From contig CALXOC010000086.1 in assembly GCA_944389915.1 (NCBI GenBank), forward strand, positions 1-37,627: a stretch of DNA of 37,627 nt, read 5' to 3'. The translations under genes were made by a program, and so were the position numbers. Position 1 is the first letter of the stretch, and each line of letters opens with the position of its first letter. Positions 24,956 through 34,103 of this stretch are shown one piece after another. Under the pieces are notes generated by a model. The model searched no databases. It was given only the letters and a program-made list of their open reading frames with translations, and was not told the origin of the DNA. Source of the stretch: an uncultured Opitutales bacterium (GTDB lineage Bacteria; Verrucomicrobiota; Verrucomicrobiia; Opitutales; Intestinicryptomonadaceae).

Positions 24956-26143
24956 TCAAGAGGCGGTAGTGGGACCGTATTTTTTCTGGTAATGGCGCGC
25001 TACCATGGCGAGCAGAGCACTTAAAATGCCTCCAAAAATTATTATCCCTGAAAAAGCCGTTTTTATATTGCCCAATCCCGTACATGGAGCCGCCAAGGAT
25101 CCGAGAAAAAACGGAAGAGCCCCCAATAACGCGGAAGCCGTCCCGGCATTTTTATGCTGGCTGTCCAAGACTATTGCAGCCGCGGCGGGAACGGCCAAAC
25201 CGTACATAAGCATGGTTGCAAGCAATACAATTTCCATACTTGCCGCGCCTGCGCCGCCGCATATTAGAATAGATTCGACAATGACGCCTGCAAGCGCTCC
25301 AAATGCCCCGAAAACAACCGCTCTGCGCCTCCGTCTAAATTTTGCCGAAAGAACCGCGCCGACGCCTATGGCGATGGCATTTGCAGCAAATATCCCTCCG
25401 AATTGAACGGGATTAAGCCCATAGATGCCCTCAAATATGAATGGCGAAGCTGAAATGTATGCAAATAAAATTATGGACATAGCTGCCTGCTGCACAATAT
25501 ACATGAACGCAACTTTGTCCAAAAATACGTTTTTGTATAATTTAAAAACGGAAAAGATTGATAGAGCGCTTCTTCTGGATTTCTCGAGAGATTCCTCTAT
25601 AGAGCAAGACATTAAAAGGAGAAATATGCCCAATATAAAGAGAAAGATAAAAATGCCCCTCCAATCCATAAAAGTCAGGGTAAGTCCGCCAACTATGGGA
25701 GCTGCAACCGGCGCAATGCTATGAACCGCCGCTATAAGTGCGAGAAAACGCGCCAAATCCATTCCCGAATATTTATCCGAAGAAATAGATCTCGACAACA
25801 CTATGCCGCCGGCTCCGGCAATTCCCTGAAAAAACCGCATCGCTATAAAGAAGTAAATGTCGCTCGCCAATACGCAACAGAATGTGGCAACTACAAAAAG
25901 CAGCATTGACAGCAAAAGCGGCATGCGGCGTCCAAACTTATCGCTGAGCGGCCCGATAAAGATCTGGCCCAAGGCGAGGCCGAACATGCATACGCTCATG
26001 CTCATTTGCACAGCCAAAGGCGAAGTAGAAAACGCTTCCGGCAACACCGGCAAGGCCGGCAAATACATGTCCGTTACAAATGGCCCGAAAGCGGACAATC
26101 CGGCGAGAGTTACAACGAATAAAAGTTTGCGCCTATTTTCCAT
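24956..26143 (-). CDS. Bcr/CflA-family multidrug efflux transporter (MFS)
   Basis: 395-residue inner-membrane drug/proton antiporter with about 12 hydrophobic helices. The Bcr/CflA N-terminal signature is present (FVTDMYLPALPVL), as are the MFS loop motif GPLSDKFGRR between helices 2 and 3 and the FFQGIAGAGG stretch in helix 4. It converges on the NeuD-like gene with about 60 bp between stops. The start at 26141-26143 (MENRRKLL) directly precedes the first helix. Substrates cannot be read from sequence; position beside the acyl locus does not prove a link. Confidence 0.9.
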   Translation of the reverse strand: MENRRKLLFVVTLAGLSAFGPFVTDMYLPALPVLPEAFSTSPLAVQMSMSVCMFGLALGQIFIGPLSDKFGRRMPLLLSMLLFVVATFCCVLASDIYFFIAMRFFQGIAGAGGIVLSRSISSDKYSGMDLARFLALIAAVHSIAPVAAPIVGGLTLTFMDWRGIFIFLFILGIFLLLMSCSIEESLEKSRRSALSIFSVFKLYKNVFLDKVAFMYIVQQAAMSIILFAYISASPFIFEGIYGLNPVQFGGIFAANAIAIGVGAVLSAKFRRRRRAVVFGAFGALAGVIVESILICGGAGAASMEIVLLATMLMYGLAVPAAAAIVLDSQHKNAGTASALLGALPFFLGSLAAPCTGLGNIKTAFSGIIIFGGILSALLAMVARHYQKKYGPTTAS

Positions 26144-26320
26144 GTTTCAAGCTTGCGCTTTGTAAGTAAATTTCGGGCAAATTCAACATTTAAGAATAAA
26201 TTTTGGAAAAAATTTTATCCGCAGCCAAAGGCTCCCCAATCGGCATTGCTGCGAAATTTTCTTGAAACTTTTAAAAATAAATGCGATCTTAGTATAGTCT
26301 AACTCTAACACCATACTGAT

Positions 26321-26761
26321 ATGAAAAGAATTACATGCATGCTAATCGCGATAACGGCAACCATTGCAGCGGCTTCAGCCACCGACGAATTTACCACGGA
26401 TGCCTCCAAGCTGCCCGAGGCGGCTCGGACGTATATAGCAAAAAATTTTCCTTCTGCTAAAATAGCCGGAATAAAGATAGACCGCGAAATGACGCTGGTT
26501 GAAGATTACAAGGTGATATTTTCCGACGGCACTAAAGCCGAGTTTCTTCCTTCCGGCGAACTAAAGGAAATAGAAAACAAGTCTGCCGGAATACCAACAA
26601 ATCTCCTGCCAAAGGCGGCAGCTGATTATATAGCAAAAAATTATTCTTCCATCAAAGCTGTGAAATTTGAAATTCAGCATTATGGTTTTGAAATTGAACT
26701 CGCCAACGGGCTCGAACTTAAATTCTCGCGCGACGGCAAGTTATTGGAAGTAGATGCATAA
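26321..26761 (+). CDS. Secreted PepSY-like protein with two internal repeats
   Basis: 146-residue periplasmic protein with a signal peptide (about 1-20, ending SAT). Two tandem PepSY-like (DUF2874, PF11396) repeats follow: LPEAARTYIAKNFPSAK...FSDGTKAEFLPSGELKEIE and LPKAAADYIAKNYSSIK...LANGLELKFSRDGKLLEVD. Such proteins resemble the beta-lactamase inhibitor fold and are common in Bacteroidetes and related groups; their ligands are not known. It is a single-gene transcript ending at a strong terminator at 26812. A weak TTTAAA-N17-TATAGT promoter (26270-26298) lies upstream. Confidence 0.83.
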   Translation: MKRITCMLIAITATIAAASATDEFTTDASKLPEAARTYIAKNFPSAKIAGIKIDREMTLVEDYKVIFSDGTKAEFLPSGELKEIENKSAGIPTNLLPKAAADYIAKNYSSIKAVKFEIQHYGFEIELANGLELKFSRDGKLLEVDA

Positions 26762-26781
26762 TGTAACTTTTTTATTTACAA

Positions 26782-26801
26782 AAGCTTAAAAGATTAAGCT
26801 T
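26782..26801. repeat. Perfect 8-bp inverted repeat before the PepSY terminator
   Basis: AAGCTTAA (26782-26789) and TTAAGCTT (26794-26801) enclose a 4-base loop, placing a second hairpin just 10 bp before the main terminator stem. It may protect the mRNA 3' end or be incidental. Confidence 0.4.
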
Positions 26802-26811
26802 CTTGGCCTTT

Positions 26812-26846
26812 AAGGTTTGCCCGCTATTTCGGGCAAGCCTTTTTTA
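26812..26846 (+). terminator. Intrinsic terminator after the PepSY-like gene
   Basis: A 12-bp stem (26812-26823 with 26830-26841, one G-U pair) with a 6-base loop runs into a T-tract. It is the strongest hairpin terminator seen between the acyl locus and the sdh operon. Confidence 0.9.
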
Positions 26847-26977
26847 TTGCGCAAAACGCAAAATAAAGCCGTCAAAATATGGATTTTTTGGCTTTGGGAT
26901 ACAAAATTAGATTGAAAGATCGGCAAGGTTTTGCATAACTTGACTCTTTAAAAATTTTCAGAAATCAATCGAAAATC

Positions 26978-27832
26978 ATGGTCAACATAAAAAAATCAAT
27001 ACTATCGTCGCTTACAAAGAAGTTCGTGATGGCGATAACCGGCTTTGTACTTGCCTCTTTCTTACTGGTACACATGCTCGGCAACCTGCAGGCCTTGGAA
27101 GGCGGCCCGCACGCGATAAACGCCTACGCCCACTTCCTTCAAACCCTGCCCTGGGAAATACTCTGGGGATTTAGGTTGTCTTTGTTGCTTTGCTTCGTCT
27201 TGCACTTCTTAACCGCATATCTGCTGGTAGTGGAGAATAGCGCGGCACGTCCGCAGCGCTACGCCATAAAAAAATCCCTGGCATCCACTCTGGCGGGGCG
27301 CACCATGATTTATACGGGCACCATCATAATAGCTTTTGCCGTCCTTCATATTTTACACTATACGGTTCTCAACTTAAACCCGGAATTTAAGGAGCTTGAT
27401 TGGGTTGCGACCTCAGGATTATACGAGTCCAAAACGCTCCACGACGTTTATGCCATGCTCATACTCGGGTTTTCAAACGACTGGGTGGCGATTGCGTATA
27501 TCGCCTCTATGATAGTCATAGGCTTTCACCTTTCCCACGGCGTAAGCAGCATGTTTCAAAGCATAGGTTTTAGAAATGAGCACTGGCGCTACAGGCTAAA
27601 CGCCATTGCAGTTATATATTGCATTGTAATAGCCCTCGGATTCAGCCTCAATCCGCTTGCTGTTCTTGTTTCAAAATATACCGATTTGCAAATTCTGCCG
27701 CAGCGAGAAGTTGCTTCGCAATTTGAAAAACTCCAAAATGCCGGCAAAAAACCGATTTTTATAAATTACGATTTCCTGTGCGAAAAATCGCAGTGCAAAG
27801 CTGCAGCCTCCAAAATCAACACAAAAAAATAA
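26978..27832 (+). CDS. sdhC: Succinate dehydrogenase/fumarate reductase cytochrome b subunit (B-type)
   Basis: 284-residue membrane anchor of complex II with five hydrophobic helices and several conserved histidines for two b hemes (LVHMLGN, YAHFLQT, LHFLTAY, HILHYT, GFHLSHG). The single large anchor subunit defines the B-type enzyme of Bacteroidetes, Epsilonproteobacteria and PVC bacteria, in contrast to the SdhC/SdhD pair of E. coli. It passes electrons between menaquinone and the SdhB clusters. A C-terminal soluble tail of about 60 residues is longer than usual. It heads an sdhCAB operon; the gap to sdhA is 13 bp. Confidence 0.93.
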   Translation: MVNIKKSILSSLTKKFVMAITGFVLASFLLVHMLGNLQALEGGPHAINAYAHFLQTLPWEILWGFRLSLLLCFVLHFLTAYLLVVENSAARPQRYAIKKSLASTLAGRTMIYTGTIIIAFAVLHILHYTVLNLNPEFKELDWVATSGLYESKTLHDVYAMLILGFSNDWVAIAYIASMIVIGFHLSHGVSSMFQSIGFRNEHWRYRLNAIAVIYCIVIALGFSLNPLAVLVSKYTDLQILPQREVASQFEKLQNAGKKPIFINYDFLCEKSQCKAAASKINTKK

Positions 27833-27845
27833 GAGAGGATAAATT

Positions 27846-29774
27846 ATGAATTTGGATTCTAAAATTCCGGAAGGGCCAATATCGGAAAAGTGGTCTAATT
27901 TTAAATTTCACGCAAAACTTGTAAATCCTTCAAACAGGCGAAAATTTCGCGTGATAGTTGTAGGAAGCGGACTTGCAGGAGCAAGCGCAGCCGCGAGTTT
28001 GGCGGAACAAGGATACAACATAGATTGTTTCTGCTATCAGGACAGCCCGCGCCGCGCGCACTCCATTGCCGCGCAAGGCGGGATTAACGCGGCCAAAAAC
28101 TATCAGAACGACGGCGACAGCATTTACCGCCTATTCTATGACACCGTAAAAGGCGGAGACTTCCGCTCCCGCGAAGCCAACGTATACCGCTTGGCAGAGG
28201 TGAGCGTAAATATTATAGACCAATGCGTGGCGCAGGGCGTGCCTTTTGCCCGCGAATACGGCGGATTGCTCGCAAACAGGTCTTTCGGCGGCGCACAGGT
28301 CAGCAGGACTTTCTATGCGCGCGGACAAACTGGCCAGCAGCTACTATTAGGGGCATATTCAGCTCTCGAAAGGCAGATAGGTCTCGGCAAAGTGAAAATG
28401 CACACCCGCCGGGAAATGCTGGACCTCGTTGTTATAGACGGCAACGCTAAAGGCATAATAGTCCGCAATCTTTTGACGGGCGAAATCGAGCGCTATGCCG
28501 CCGACGCCGTGTTATTATGCACAGGCGGATACGGAAATGTTTTCTACCTTTCCACAAACGCGCAAGGTTGCAATGTTACGGCGGCTTTCCGCTGCTATAA
28601 GCGCGGCGCCGGATTTGCGAATCCGTGTTTCACGCAAATACATCCCACCTGCATACCGCGCCACGGAGACCAGCAGAGCAAGCTCACGCTCATGAGCGAG
28701 TCTCTGCGCAACGACGGCCGCATATGGGTGCCGAAAAACGCCGCCGATTGCGGAAAAAATCCCAACGATATTCCCGAAGAGGACAGGGACTATTACCTTG
28801 AAAGAAAATATCCGAGCTTCGGCAATCTTGCCCCGCGCGATATTTCTTCAAGGGCTGCAAAGGAAGCCTGCGACGACGGCAGGGGCGTAGGCCCGGCTGT
28901 CAAAGGCAAGCGTGAGGGAGTATATCTCGATTTTGCCGACGCCATCAAGCGCGACGGTTTGGCAACCGTAAAGGAAAAGTACGGAAATCTATTCGACATG
29001 TACGAGCGCATTACGGGTGAAAATGCCTACGAAGTTCCGATGCGCATATATCCCGCTTCCCACTATACGATGGGAGGGCTGTGGGTAGACTACACCCTCC
29101 AAAGCACGATTCCCGGGCTTTTCGTTCTGGGCGAGGCGAACTTCTCCGACCACGGAGCCAACAGGCTCGGGGCCTCGGCCCTGATGCAAGGATTGGCGGA
29201 CGGATATTTTGTAATACCCTATACTCTGCCCGACTATCTTGCTCGGGTAGGCGCGCAAAATATAAAGACCGACAGGCCAGAATTCGAGGCTGTAGAAAAA
29301 GACGTCCGCGAGCGTATCAACAAGCTAATGAGCATAAAGGGGACAAAGAGTCCGCGCCAGTTCCACATAGAGCTCGGAAAAGTTATGTGGGAAAAATGCG
29401 GAATGGCGCGCTCCGAAGAAAGCTTAAAGGAGGCGCTTGAAATAATTCCGCAGATTCGCAAGGATTTCTGGAAGAACTTGAGGGTTGTCGGCGACGAAAA
29501 CACCATAAACATAGAGCTTGAGCGCGCCGGCCGCGTGGCGGACTTTATAGATTTCGCCGAAGTCATGGTGCGCGACGCCCTCGAACGCCGCGAAAGCTGC
29601 GGAGCGCACTTCCGCGTTGAATTCCAGACTGAAGACGGGGAAGCCAAGCGAAACGACGCCGAATACTCCTACGCCGCCGTTTGGGAATATACGGGCGACG
29701 ACACCCCGCCGATTATGCATAAGGAACCAATAACGCACGACGAAGTTAAACCCGTCGTCCGCTCATACAAATAA
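27846..29774 (+). CDS. sdhA: Succinate dehydrogenase/fumarate reductase flavoprotein subunit
   Basis: 642-residue catalytic subunit. The Rossmann FAD site ([19 protein letters not shown]) and the covalent-FAD histidine region ([17 protein letters not shown]) are near the N-terminus. The central [11 protein letters not shown] and [17 protein letters not shown] blocks and the C-terminal helical domain complete the family. It interconverts succinate and fumarate at the inner face of the membrane. The start (ATG 27846) has a GAGAGGA ribosome binding site. Whether the enzyme runs as dehydrogenase or fumarate reductase cannot be told from sequence alone; frdA is an equivalent name. Confidence 0.96.
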   Translation: MNLDSKIPEGPISEKWSNFKFHAKLVNPSNRRKFRVIVVGSGLAGASAAASLAEQGYNIDCFCYQDSPRRAHSIAAQGGINAAKNYQNDGDSIYRLFYDTVKGGDFRSREANVYRLAEVSVNIIDQCVAQGVPFAREYGGLLANRSFGGAQVSRTFYARGQTGQQLLLGAYSALERQIGLGKVKMHTRREMLDLVVIDGNAKGIIVRNLLTGEIERYAADAVLLCTGGYGNVFYLSTNAQGCNVTAAFRCYKRGAGFANPCFTQIHPTCIPRHGDQQSKLTLMSESLRNDGRIWVPKNAADCGKNPNDIPEEDRDYYLERKYPSFGNLAPRDISSRAAKEACDDGRGVGPAVKGKREGVYLDFADAIKRDGLATVKEKYGNLFDMYERITGENAYEVPMRIYPASHYTMGGLWVDYTLQSTIPGLFVLGEANFSDHGANRLGASALMQGLADGYFVIPYTLPDYLARVGAQNIKTDRPEFEAVEKDVRERINKLMSIKGTKSPRQFHIELGKVMWEKCGMARSEESLKEALEIIPQIRKDFWKNLRVVGDENTINIELERAGRVADFIDFAEVMVRDALERRESCGAHFRVEFQTEDGEAKRNDAEYSYAAVWEYTGDDTPPIMHKEPITHDEVKPVVRSYK

Positions 29775-29790
29775 AATTTGAGGAAACAAG

Positions 29791-30546
29791 ATGAAAATAC
29801 ACCTTAAGATTTGGACGCAAAAAAATCCCGATGACAAGGGCCGCTTTGTAACGCACACGGTTGAGAATATTAGCGAGGAAAGCTCATTTCTGGAAATGTT
29901 CGACATTCTAAACGAACAGCTCGTGGCCGAAAACAAAGAGCCCATAGTATTCGATCACGACTGCCGCGAAGGAATATGCGGCATGTGCTCGATGACAATA
30001 AACGGAATACCGCACGGCCCCGAGCGGGAAACAACCGTGTGCCAGTTGCACATGCGAAAGTTTAAGGACGGAGACACCATAGTGGTGGAACCGTGGAGAG
30101 CGGGCCCCTTCCCCGTCAAGAAAGACTTGATTGTTTCCCGCGACGCATTCGATCTGATACAGCAGGCAGGCGGATTCATCACCTCGCGCACCGGTTCCGC
30201 CAGAGACGCAAACGAGATACTTATCCCCAAAGACGTCGTGGAAAAGGCCATGGATGCGGCAAGCTGCATAGGTTGCGGCGCGTGCGTTGCGGCGTGCCCG
30301 AATGCCAGCGCAATGCTTTTCACGTCGGCGAAGGTTTCGCACCTAAACTACTTGCCGCAAGGTTCTCCGGAAAAGGACAGGCGCACAATAGCGATGGTCG
30401 AAAAAATGGACGAACTCGGATTTGGAAACTGCTCGAATTACGGAGAGTGCCAAGCTGTGTGCCCCAAGGGTATCACCCTCGACTTTATCGCAAAAATGAA
30501 CCGCGATTACGCAGTTGCAAAAGCGCGCCAGTTGGCGAATTCGTAA
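29791..30546 (+). CDS. sdhB: Succinate dehydrogenase/fumarate reductase iron-sulfur subunit
   Basis: 251-residue electron-transfer subunit. The N-terminal plant-type ferredoxin domain binds [2Fe-2S] through Cys residues in [12 protein letters not shown] and TVCQLH. The C-terminal domain has the clusters [14 protein letters not shown] and [15 protein letters not shown] for the [4Fe-4S] and [3Fe-4S] centres. It connects the SdhA flavin with the SdhC hemes. A GAGGAA ribosome binding site precedes the ATG at 29791, 16 bp after sdhA. The operon ends with a terminator at 30588. Confidence 0.96.
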   Translation: MKIHLKIWTQKNPDDKGRFVTHTVENISEESSFLEMFDILNEQLVAENKEPIVFDHDCREGICGMCSMTINGIPHGPERETTVCQLHMRKFKDGDTIVVEPWRAGPFPVKKDLIVSRDAFDLIQQAGGFITSRTGSARDANEILIPKDVVEKAMDAASCIGCGACVAACPNASAMLFTSAKVSHLNYLPQGSPEKDRRTIAMVEKMDELGFGNCSNYGECQAVCPKGITLDFIAKMNRDYAVAKARQLANS

Positions 30547-30587
30547 AAATCAAGGCGGAAAATTCTGCTGAAAAATCCGGAACTCTT

Positions 30588-30624
30588 AAAAGAACCGCAA
30601 CGCTAAAGTGCGGTTCTTTTTTTT
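30588..30624 (+). terminator. Intrinsic terminator of the sdhCAB operon
   Basis: A 12-bp perfect stem (30588-30599 with 30609-30620; core AGAACCGCA/TGCGGTTCT) with a 9-base loop is followed by T-rich sequence, 42 bp after the sdhB stop. Confidence 0.92.
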
Positions 30625-31198
30625 ACGGCGTGCAGCGAGCGTATTTTTTATATTTTCAATACGGAGCGCAGGCAGCGAGAATCTAAAATAAAAATGCCTT
30701 TACATTCCCCTATAAACCGGGAGGCGCGTTCAAATACCGCTACAAGGATATAGCCCGCAATGAGCTACGGAATCGTTAGTTGCGTCGGAGAATTTTGCAT
30801 ATGGCATTGAATAAAATATGGAAATCGCATCAGTCGAATTTTCGCTTAGCCGCAAGCTCGGCACGCCTAAAACTCTTGAATCCGCTATATGTGGGCGTGA
30901 AAAATGCAAAATTGCAAAAAAGATCCCCCCATCTAAAAGCGCGTCCTTTTATTTCGCTTGGCGCGCCCCCTCAAAAAATCTGCCGCACAGGCAATCGAAG
31001 CGCCTATGAAAATTTAAGGTTAAACTTCGCTAATGCGCCATCGGAACGATGAAGCGGGGAATGTATAAAAATAGCATATTCCGCTTGCAAATCATACACC
31101 GAAAATTTCGACGCTTTTTGGCTTTTATCCGAGGCATAAAGCTAAATCCTATAGGCATAATTCGGCGTTTTTTACTTGCGTTTGCCGAGGGGATTTGC
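30625..31198. other. Long stretch without a convincing gene
   Basis: About 570 bp between the sdh terminator and the promoter of the 4.5S RNA. Short open frames exist (for example 30780-31052), but they begin at non-ATG codons, lack ribosome binding sites and resemble no family. A repeated GCAGCGAG occurs around 30630-30680 and an imperfect hairpin with GGAAT/ATTCC arms lies near 31055-31083. An unrecognised small RNA or a decayed gene is possible; nothing can be named. Confidence 0.4.
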
Positions 31199-31204
31199 GC
31201 TAAT
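31176..31204 (+). promoter_or_regulatory. Candidate promoter of the 4.5S RNA gene
   Basis: TTGCGT (31176-31181) and GCTAAT (31199-31204) are spaced by 17 bp, placing the start of transcription at about 31211-31213, exactly where the RNA stem begins. Confidence 0.5.
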
Positions 31205-31212
31205 GAACACAA

Positions 31213-31308
31213 GGTCGGGTCCCATGCAATTGCGGACGCGCGAACCCCGCCAGGTTCGGAAGGAAGCAACGGTAGCGACGCCTAAAATGTGCCGTGGGTA
31301 ACCTGACC
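31213..31308 (+). ncRNA. ffs: Signal recognition particle RNA (4.5S, bacterial small type)
   Basis: About 96-nt SRP RNA that binds Ffh and targets nascent membrane proteins to FtsY. The universally conserved domain IV is present (GCCAGGTTCGGAAGGAAGCAA, 31249-31269) with the GGAA tetraloop and asymmetric internal loop. The ends pair: GGTCGGGT (31213-31220) with ACCTGACC (31301-31308). A CC then T5 tract follows, so the helix itself can act as terminator. No Alu domain is visible, as expected for the short bacterial form. The uppS start lies 18 bp downstream. Confidence 0.95.
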
Positions 31309-31326
31309 CCTTTTTATATATAAATT

Positions 31327-32073
31327 ATGCCTAAACCCAAAGATAACAAATCTTCGCAATGTCCGCCAAAGCATGTAGCCATCATAATGGACGGCAACGG
31401 GCGTTGGGCAAAAGAGCGCGGTAAGGCGAGAATCCAAGGGCATAGGCAGGGAGCGCGCCAAATAGAGGAGGTTATTCGCGCAGCGCGCGACGAGGGGGTA
31501 AAATATTTGACGCTCTACGCATTTTCGTCGGAGAATTGGAATAGGCCTAAAGCCGAAGTCGACGCCCTTATGTCGCTATTGGCGAGCGCCATAAAAAAGA
31601 ACGCCCCGTATTTTGTAAAAAACCGCATACGCTTTAATACTATAGGATACATCTCGGCCCTGCCCTCAAAATGCGTGGAAAGCATAAAAAACCTTGTTGA
31701 AACTACAAAGGAATACGACTCTGGAGTTCTGACGCTTGCCCTCAATTACGGTTCCCGCGATGAAATCACGCGGGCGATAAAAAAATTGCTAATAAAGGCA
31801 AAAGATTCAGAGATATCGCCCGAGCAGATAACATGGAACAGTTTAGAGCAGATGCTCGACACCGCCGGCATGCCCGATCCGGATTTGCTAATACGTACAT
31901 CCGGAGAAATGCGCCTGAGCAATTATTTAATGCTGCAATCCGCCTACTCCGAATTATATTTCACAAAGACCTACTGGCCCGACTTCGGGCGAGACGAATT
32001 CCACAAAGCCGTCATGGAGTACAAGTGCCGCGAAAGGCGCTACGGTTTGACGGCGGATCAATTAAAAAAATAA
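31327..32073 (+). CDS. uppS: Undecaprenyl diphosphate synthase (cis-prenyltransferase)
   Basis: 248-residue cytoplasmic enzyme adding isopentenyl units to farnesyl diphosphate to make the C55 carrier for peptidoglycan and O-antigen synthesis. The catalytic MDGNGRWA motif (Asp22), the YAFSSENW block and the C-terminal RTSGEMRLSNYL and YSELYF motifs are all present; the family form is usually RLSNFLLWQ, here RLSNYLMLQ. No ribosome binding site precedes the ATG at 31327, which lies right after the 4.5S RNA. The stop overlaps the cdsA start (TAATG). Confidence 0.95.
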   Translation: MPKPKDNKSSQCPPKHVAIIMDGNGRWAKERGKARIQGHRQGARQIEEVIRAARDEGVKYLTLYAFSSENWNRPKAEVDALMSLLASAIKKNAPYFVKNRIRFNTIGYISALPSKCVESIKNLVETTKEYDSGVLTLALNYGSRDEITRAIKKLLIKAKDSEISPEQITWNSLEQMLDTAGMPDPDLLIRTSGEMRLSNYLMLQSAYSELYFTKTYWPDFGRDEFHKAVMEYKCRERRYGLTADQLKK

Positions 32074-32939
32074 TGCCGGCAAGAATTTTCAGTACTTTGC
32101 TATTGTGGGCGCTGACGGCTCTCGTTCTAATATACACCGGCAACTACGGTTGGCTTGTTTTAATAACTCTGCTTGCAGCAAGCGCATTATGGGAATTGTG
32201 CGAAATTCTAAAAAAAGCCGGATTTGAACCCATGACAAAAACTTTGCAGCTATGCAACGCGGCAATATTTTTATCAGCTCCGTTTTTATACAGATTCGGG
32301 GTGTGTCCTCCGACCATGCAGGGAAGCATAGTTTTTGCCGCGTGCGCGGCTTTTATTGCGAGCCTGACTTTAAAAGACCCCTTTTCCGACTATCCAAAAC
32401 GCACAATAATACCCTCTATATTGTCGCTGACGGCAATATCATTTACCCTTCAATGGCTGACGGCATTTTGCGAGTATCCCCCCATGGATTTTCCGGGCTC
32501 CGACATCACGGCCTACAAGGGAATGGCAGCGGGCGTATTAATTTTGGCAACGGCAAAGTTTTCAGATGTCGGGGCGTATGTCATTGGAAGGGCCTTTGGG
32601 CGGCATAAGCTTTCCCCTTCCGTCAGCCCGAACAAGACCGTGGAAGGCGCAATAGGCGGAATACTTTCTTCCGGCTGCATTGCCGCCGGATTAATCTGGG
32701 GGTTTTCCGATTTTCTCAATCCCGATGCAAACCTTCCAATGTCTGTATTTGCAGGTTTTGCAATAGGAGCTTTGTCTATAGTTTCCGACTTGTTGGAATC
32801 CGTCCTTAAGCGACGCGCCCAAGTAAAGGACTCGGGAACGATGATTCCCGGCATAGGAGGCGCCCTGGATCTGGCTGACTCCATGATTCTCACAGCCCCG
32901 GCCGGAGTTTTATTATTTTCAATATCTTTTATCGTATGA
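32073..32939 (+). CDS. cdsA: Phosphatidate cytidylyltransferase (CDP-diglyceride synthase)
   Basis: 288-residue polytopic membrane enzyme making CDP-diacylglycerol, the precursor of membrane phospholipids. Six or more hydrophobic helices are followed by FSDVGAYVIGRAFGRHKLSPSVSPNKTVEG and the C-terminal signature region LKRRAQVKDSGTMIPG...DLADS. In the signature the usual His of PGHGG is Ile (PGIGG) and the usual Arg of DRxD is Leu, while both aspartates remain. The start at 32073 overlaps the uppS stop and removes a long spurious extension. The stop overlaps dxr (ATGA). Confidence 0.93.
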   Translation: MPARIFSTLLLWALTALVLIYTGNYGWLVLITLLAASALWELCEILKKAGFEPMTKTLQLCNAAIFLSAPFLYRFGVCPPTMQGSIVFAACAAFIASLTLKDPFSDYPKRTIIPSILSLTAISFTLQWLTAFCEYPPMDFPGSDITAYKGMAAGVLILATAKFSDVGAYVIGRAFGRHKLSPSVSPNKTVEGAIGGILSSGCIAAGLIWGFSDFLNPDANLPMSVFAGFAIGALSIVSDLLESVLKRRAQVKDSGTMIPGIGGALDLADSMILTAPAGVLLFSISFIV

Positions 32940-34102
32940 ATACTCGCCACCTTGCAATTCTCGGCGCCACAGGTTCCATTGGAGACAACACATTGGAAGT
33001 GGCGCGGGCCAATCCCGACAGGCTGAAAGTGGTCGGAATAGCCGGCAAAAAAAATTATGAAAAGCTCGCAAAAATAGCCGACGAATTTGATGTAAAACAT
33101 GTAGCCTTGTACGACGCCAAAGCCTACAGAGAAGCCAAAGATTCCGGACTGTTTTCCGGCAGAAATCTCTATTCCGGAGAGGAGGGATTGACAACGGTTG
33201 CCACACTTGCCGAAGCCGACACAACCGTTGCCGCCGTAGTTGGGACAAGCGCATTGAGACCCACTCTGGCCGCGATAGAATCGGGGAAAGACATAGCCCT
33301 TGCGAATAAGGAGCTGCTTGTGATGGCAGGAAAATTCGTAATGGAAGCGGTAAGGCGCAATAGCGTGAAAATGCTGCCGCTCGACAGCGAGCACAACGCC
33401 ATTTTTCAGTGTCTGAACGGCGAGCGGCACAAGGACGTAGCCAAACTTATCATAACGGCATCCGGGGGAATGTTTAGGGATTTTACGCGCGAGCAAATGC
33501 TGTCTATAAAGCCGGAACAAGCCTTAAAGCACCCAAATTGGGAGATGGGGCCCAAAGTAACCATAGACTCTTCAACTTTGGCGAATAAAGGCTTGGAGGT
33601 AATAGAGGCAAGCTGGCTCTTCGACATGCCGGCCGAAAAAATACAGGTGGTTGTGCAAAAAGAAAGCCTGGTTCACTCCATGGTTCAATTTGTGGACGGC
33701 TCGGTATTGGCGCACATGTCCCCGCCGTCAATGACATTCGCGATAGCGCACAGCCTGATGTGCCCGGAACGCGGGAAAAAGGTTTACGAGCCCATAGATT
33801 TTACAAAGGCAATTTGCATGAATTTTTATCCTCCGGATACCGTGCGTTTCCCATGCCTTGCGCACGCCTACAAGGCGCTCAAAATCGGGGGAACGGCCGC
33901 GGCCGTATTCAACGCATCAAATGAAGTCGCCGTTGCAAAATTCATGGAGGGAAAACTTCCATGGATAAAAATATCCGAAGTGGTGGGCAAAACTATAGAC
34001 AAACTCGGCGGAAGCGATCCGCGCAATCTCGAAGAAATCCTCGAATGCGACGCCCGCGCACGCATGGAAGCGTCCAAAATAGCAGGCGCTCTGGCAGGTT
34101 AA
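32936..34102 (+). CDS. dxr: 1-deoxy-D-xylulose 5-phosphate reductoisomerase
   Basis: 388-residue enzyme of the MEP isoprenoid pathway, converting DXP to MEP with NADPH and a divalent metal. The NADPH motif GATGSIGDNTL is at the N-terminus. The metal/substrate region LPLDSEHNAIFQ, the ASGGMFRDF block, the flexible loop around HPNWEMGPKVTIDSST and the NASNEVAVAKF segment are all intact. The start overlaps cdsA (ATGA at 32936-32939). It is in the same operon as uppS, which uses the isoprenoid products, and ispG, a later step of the pathway. Confidence 0.97.
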   Translation: MNTRHLAILGATGSIGDNTLEVARANPDRLKVVGIAGKKNYEKLAKIADEFDVKHVALYDAKAYREAKDSGLFSGRNLYSGEEGLTTVATLAEADTTVAAVVGTSALRPTLAAIESGKDIALANKELLVMAGKFVMEAVRRNSVKMLPLDSEHNAIFQCLNGERHKDVAKLIITASGGMFRDFTREQMLSIKPEQALKHPNWEMGPKVTIDSSTLANKGLEVIEASWLFDMPAEKIQVVVQKESLVHSMVQFVDGSVLAHMSPPSMTFAIAHSLMCPERGKKVYEPIDFTKAICMNFYPPDTVRFPCLAHAYKALKIGGTAAAVFNASNEVAVAKFMEGKLPWIKISEVVGKTIDKLGGSDPRNLEEILECDARARMEASKIAGALAG

Positions 34103-34103
34103 T

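Noticed and set aside
24940-24970. Possible bidirectional terminator between the NeuD-like gene and the Bcr/CflA gene
   Set aside because: The CCGCTCT/GAGGCGG arms have internal mismatches, lie partly inside the efflux gene and lack a T-tract on either strand.
30780-31052. 90-residue open frame before ffs
   Set aside because: Starts with TTG, has no ribosome binding site, a very basic composition and no family resemblance; overlapping alternative frames are equally open.
31049-31285. 78-residue frame overlapping the 4.5S RNA
   Set aside because: It runs through the conserved SRP RNA domain, whose sequence is explained by RNA structure.
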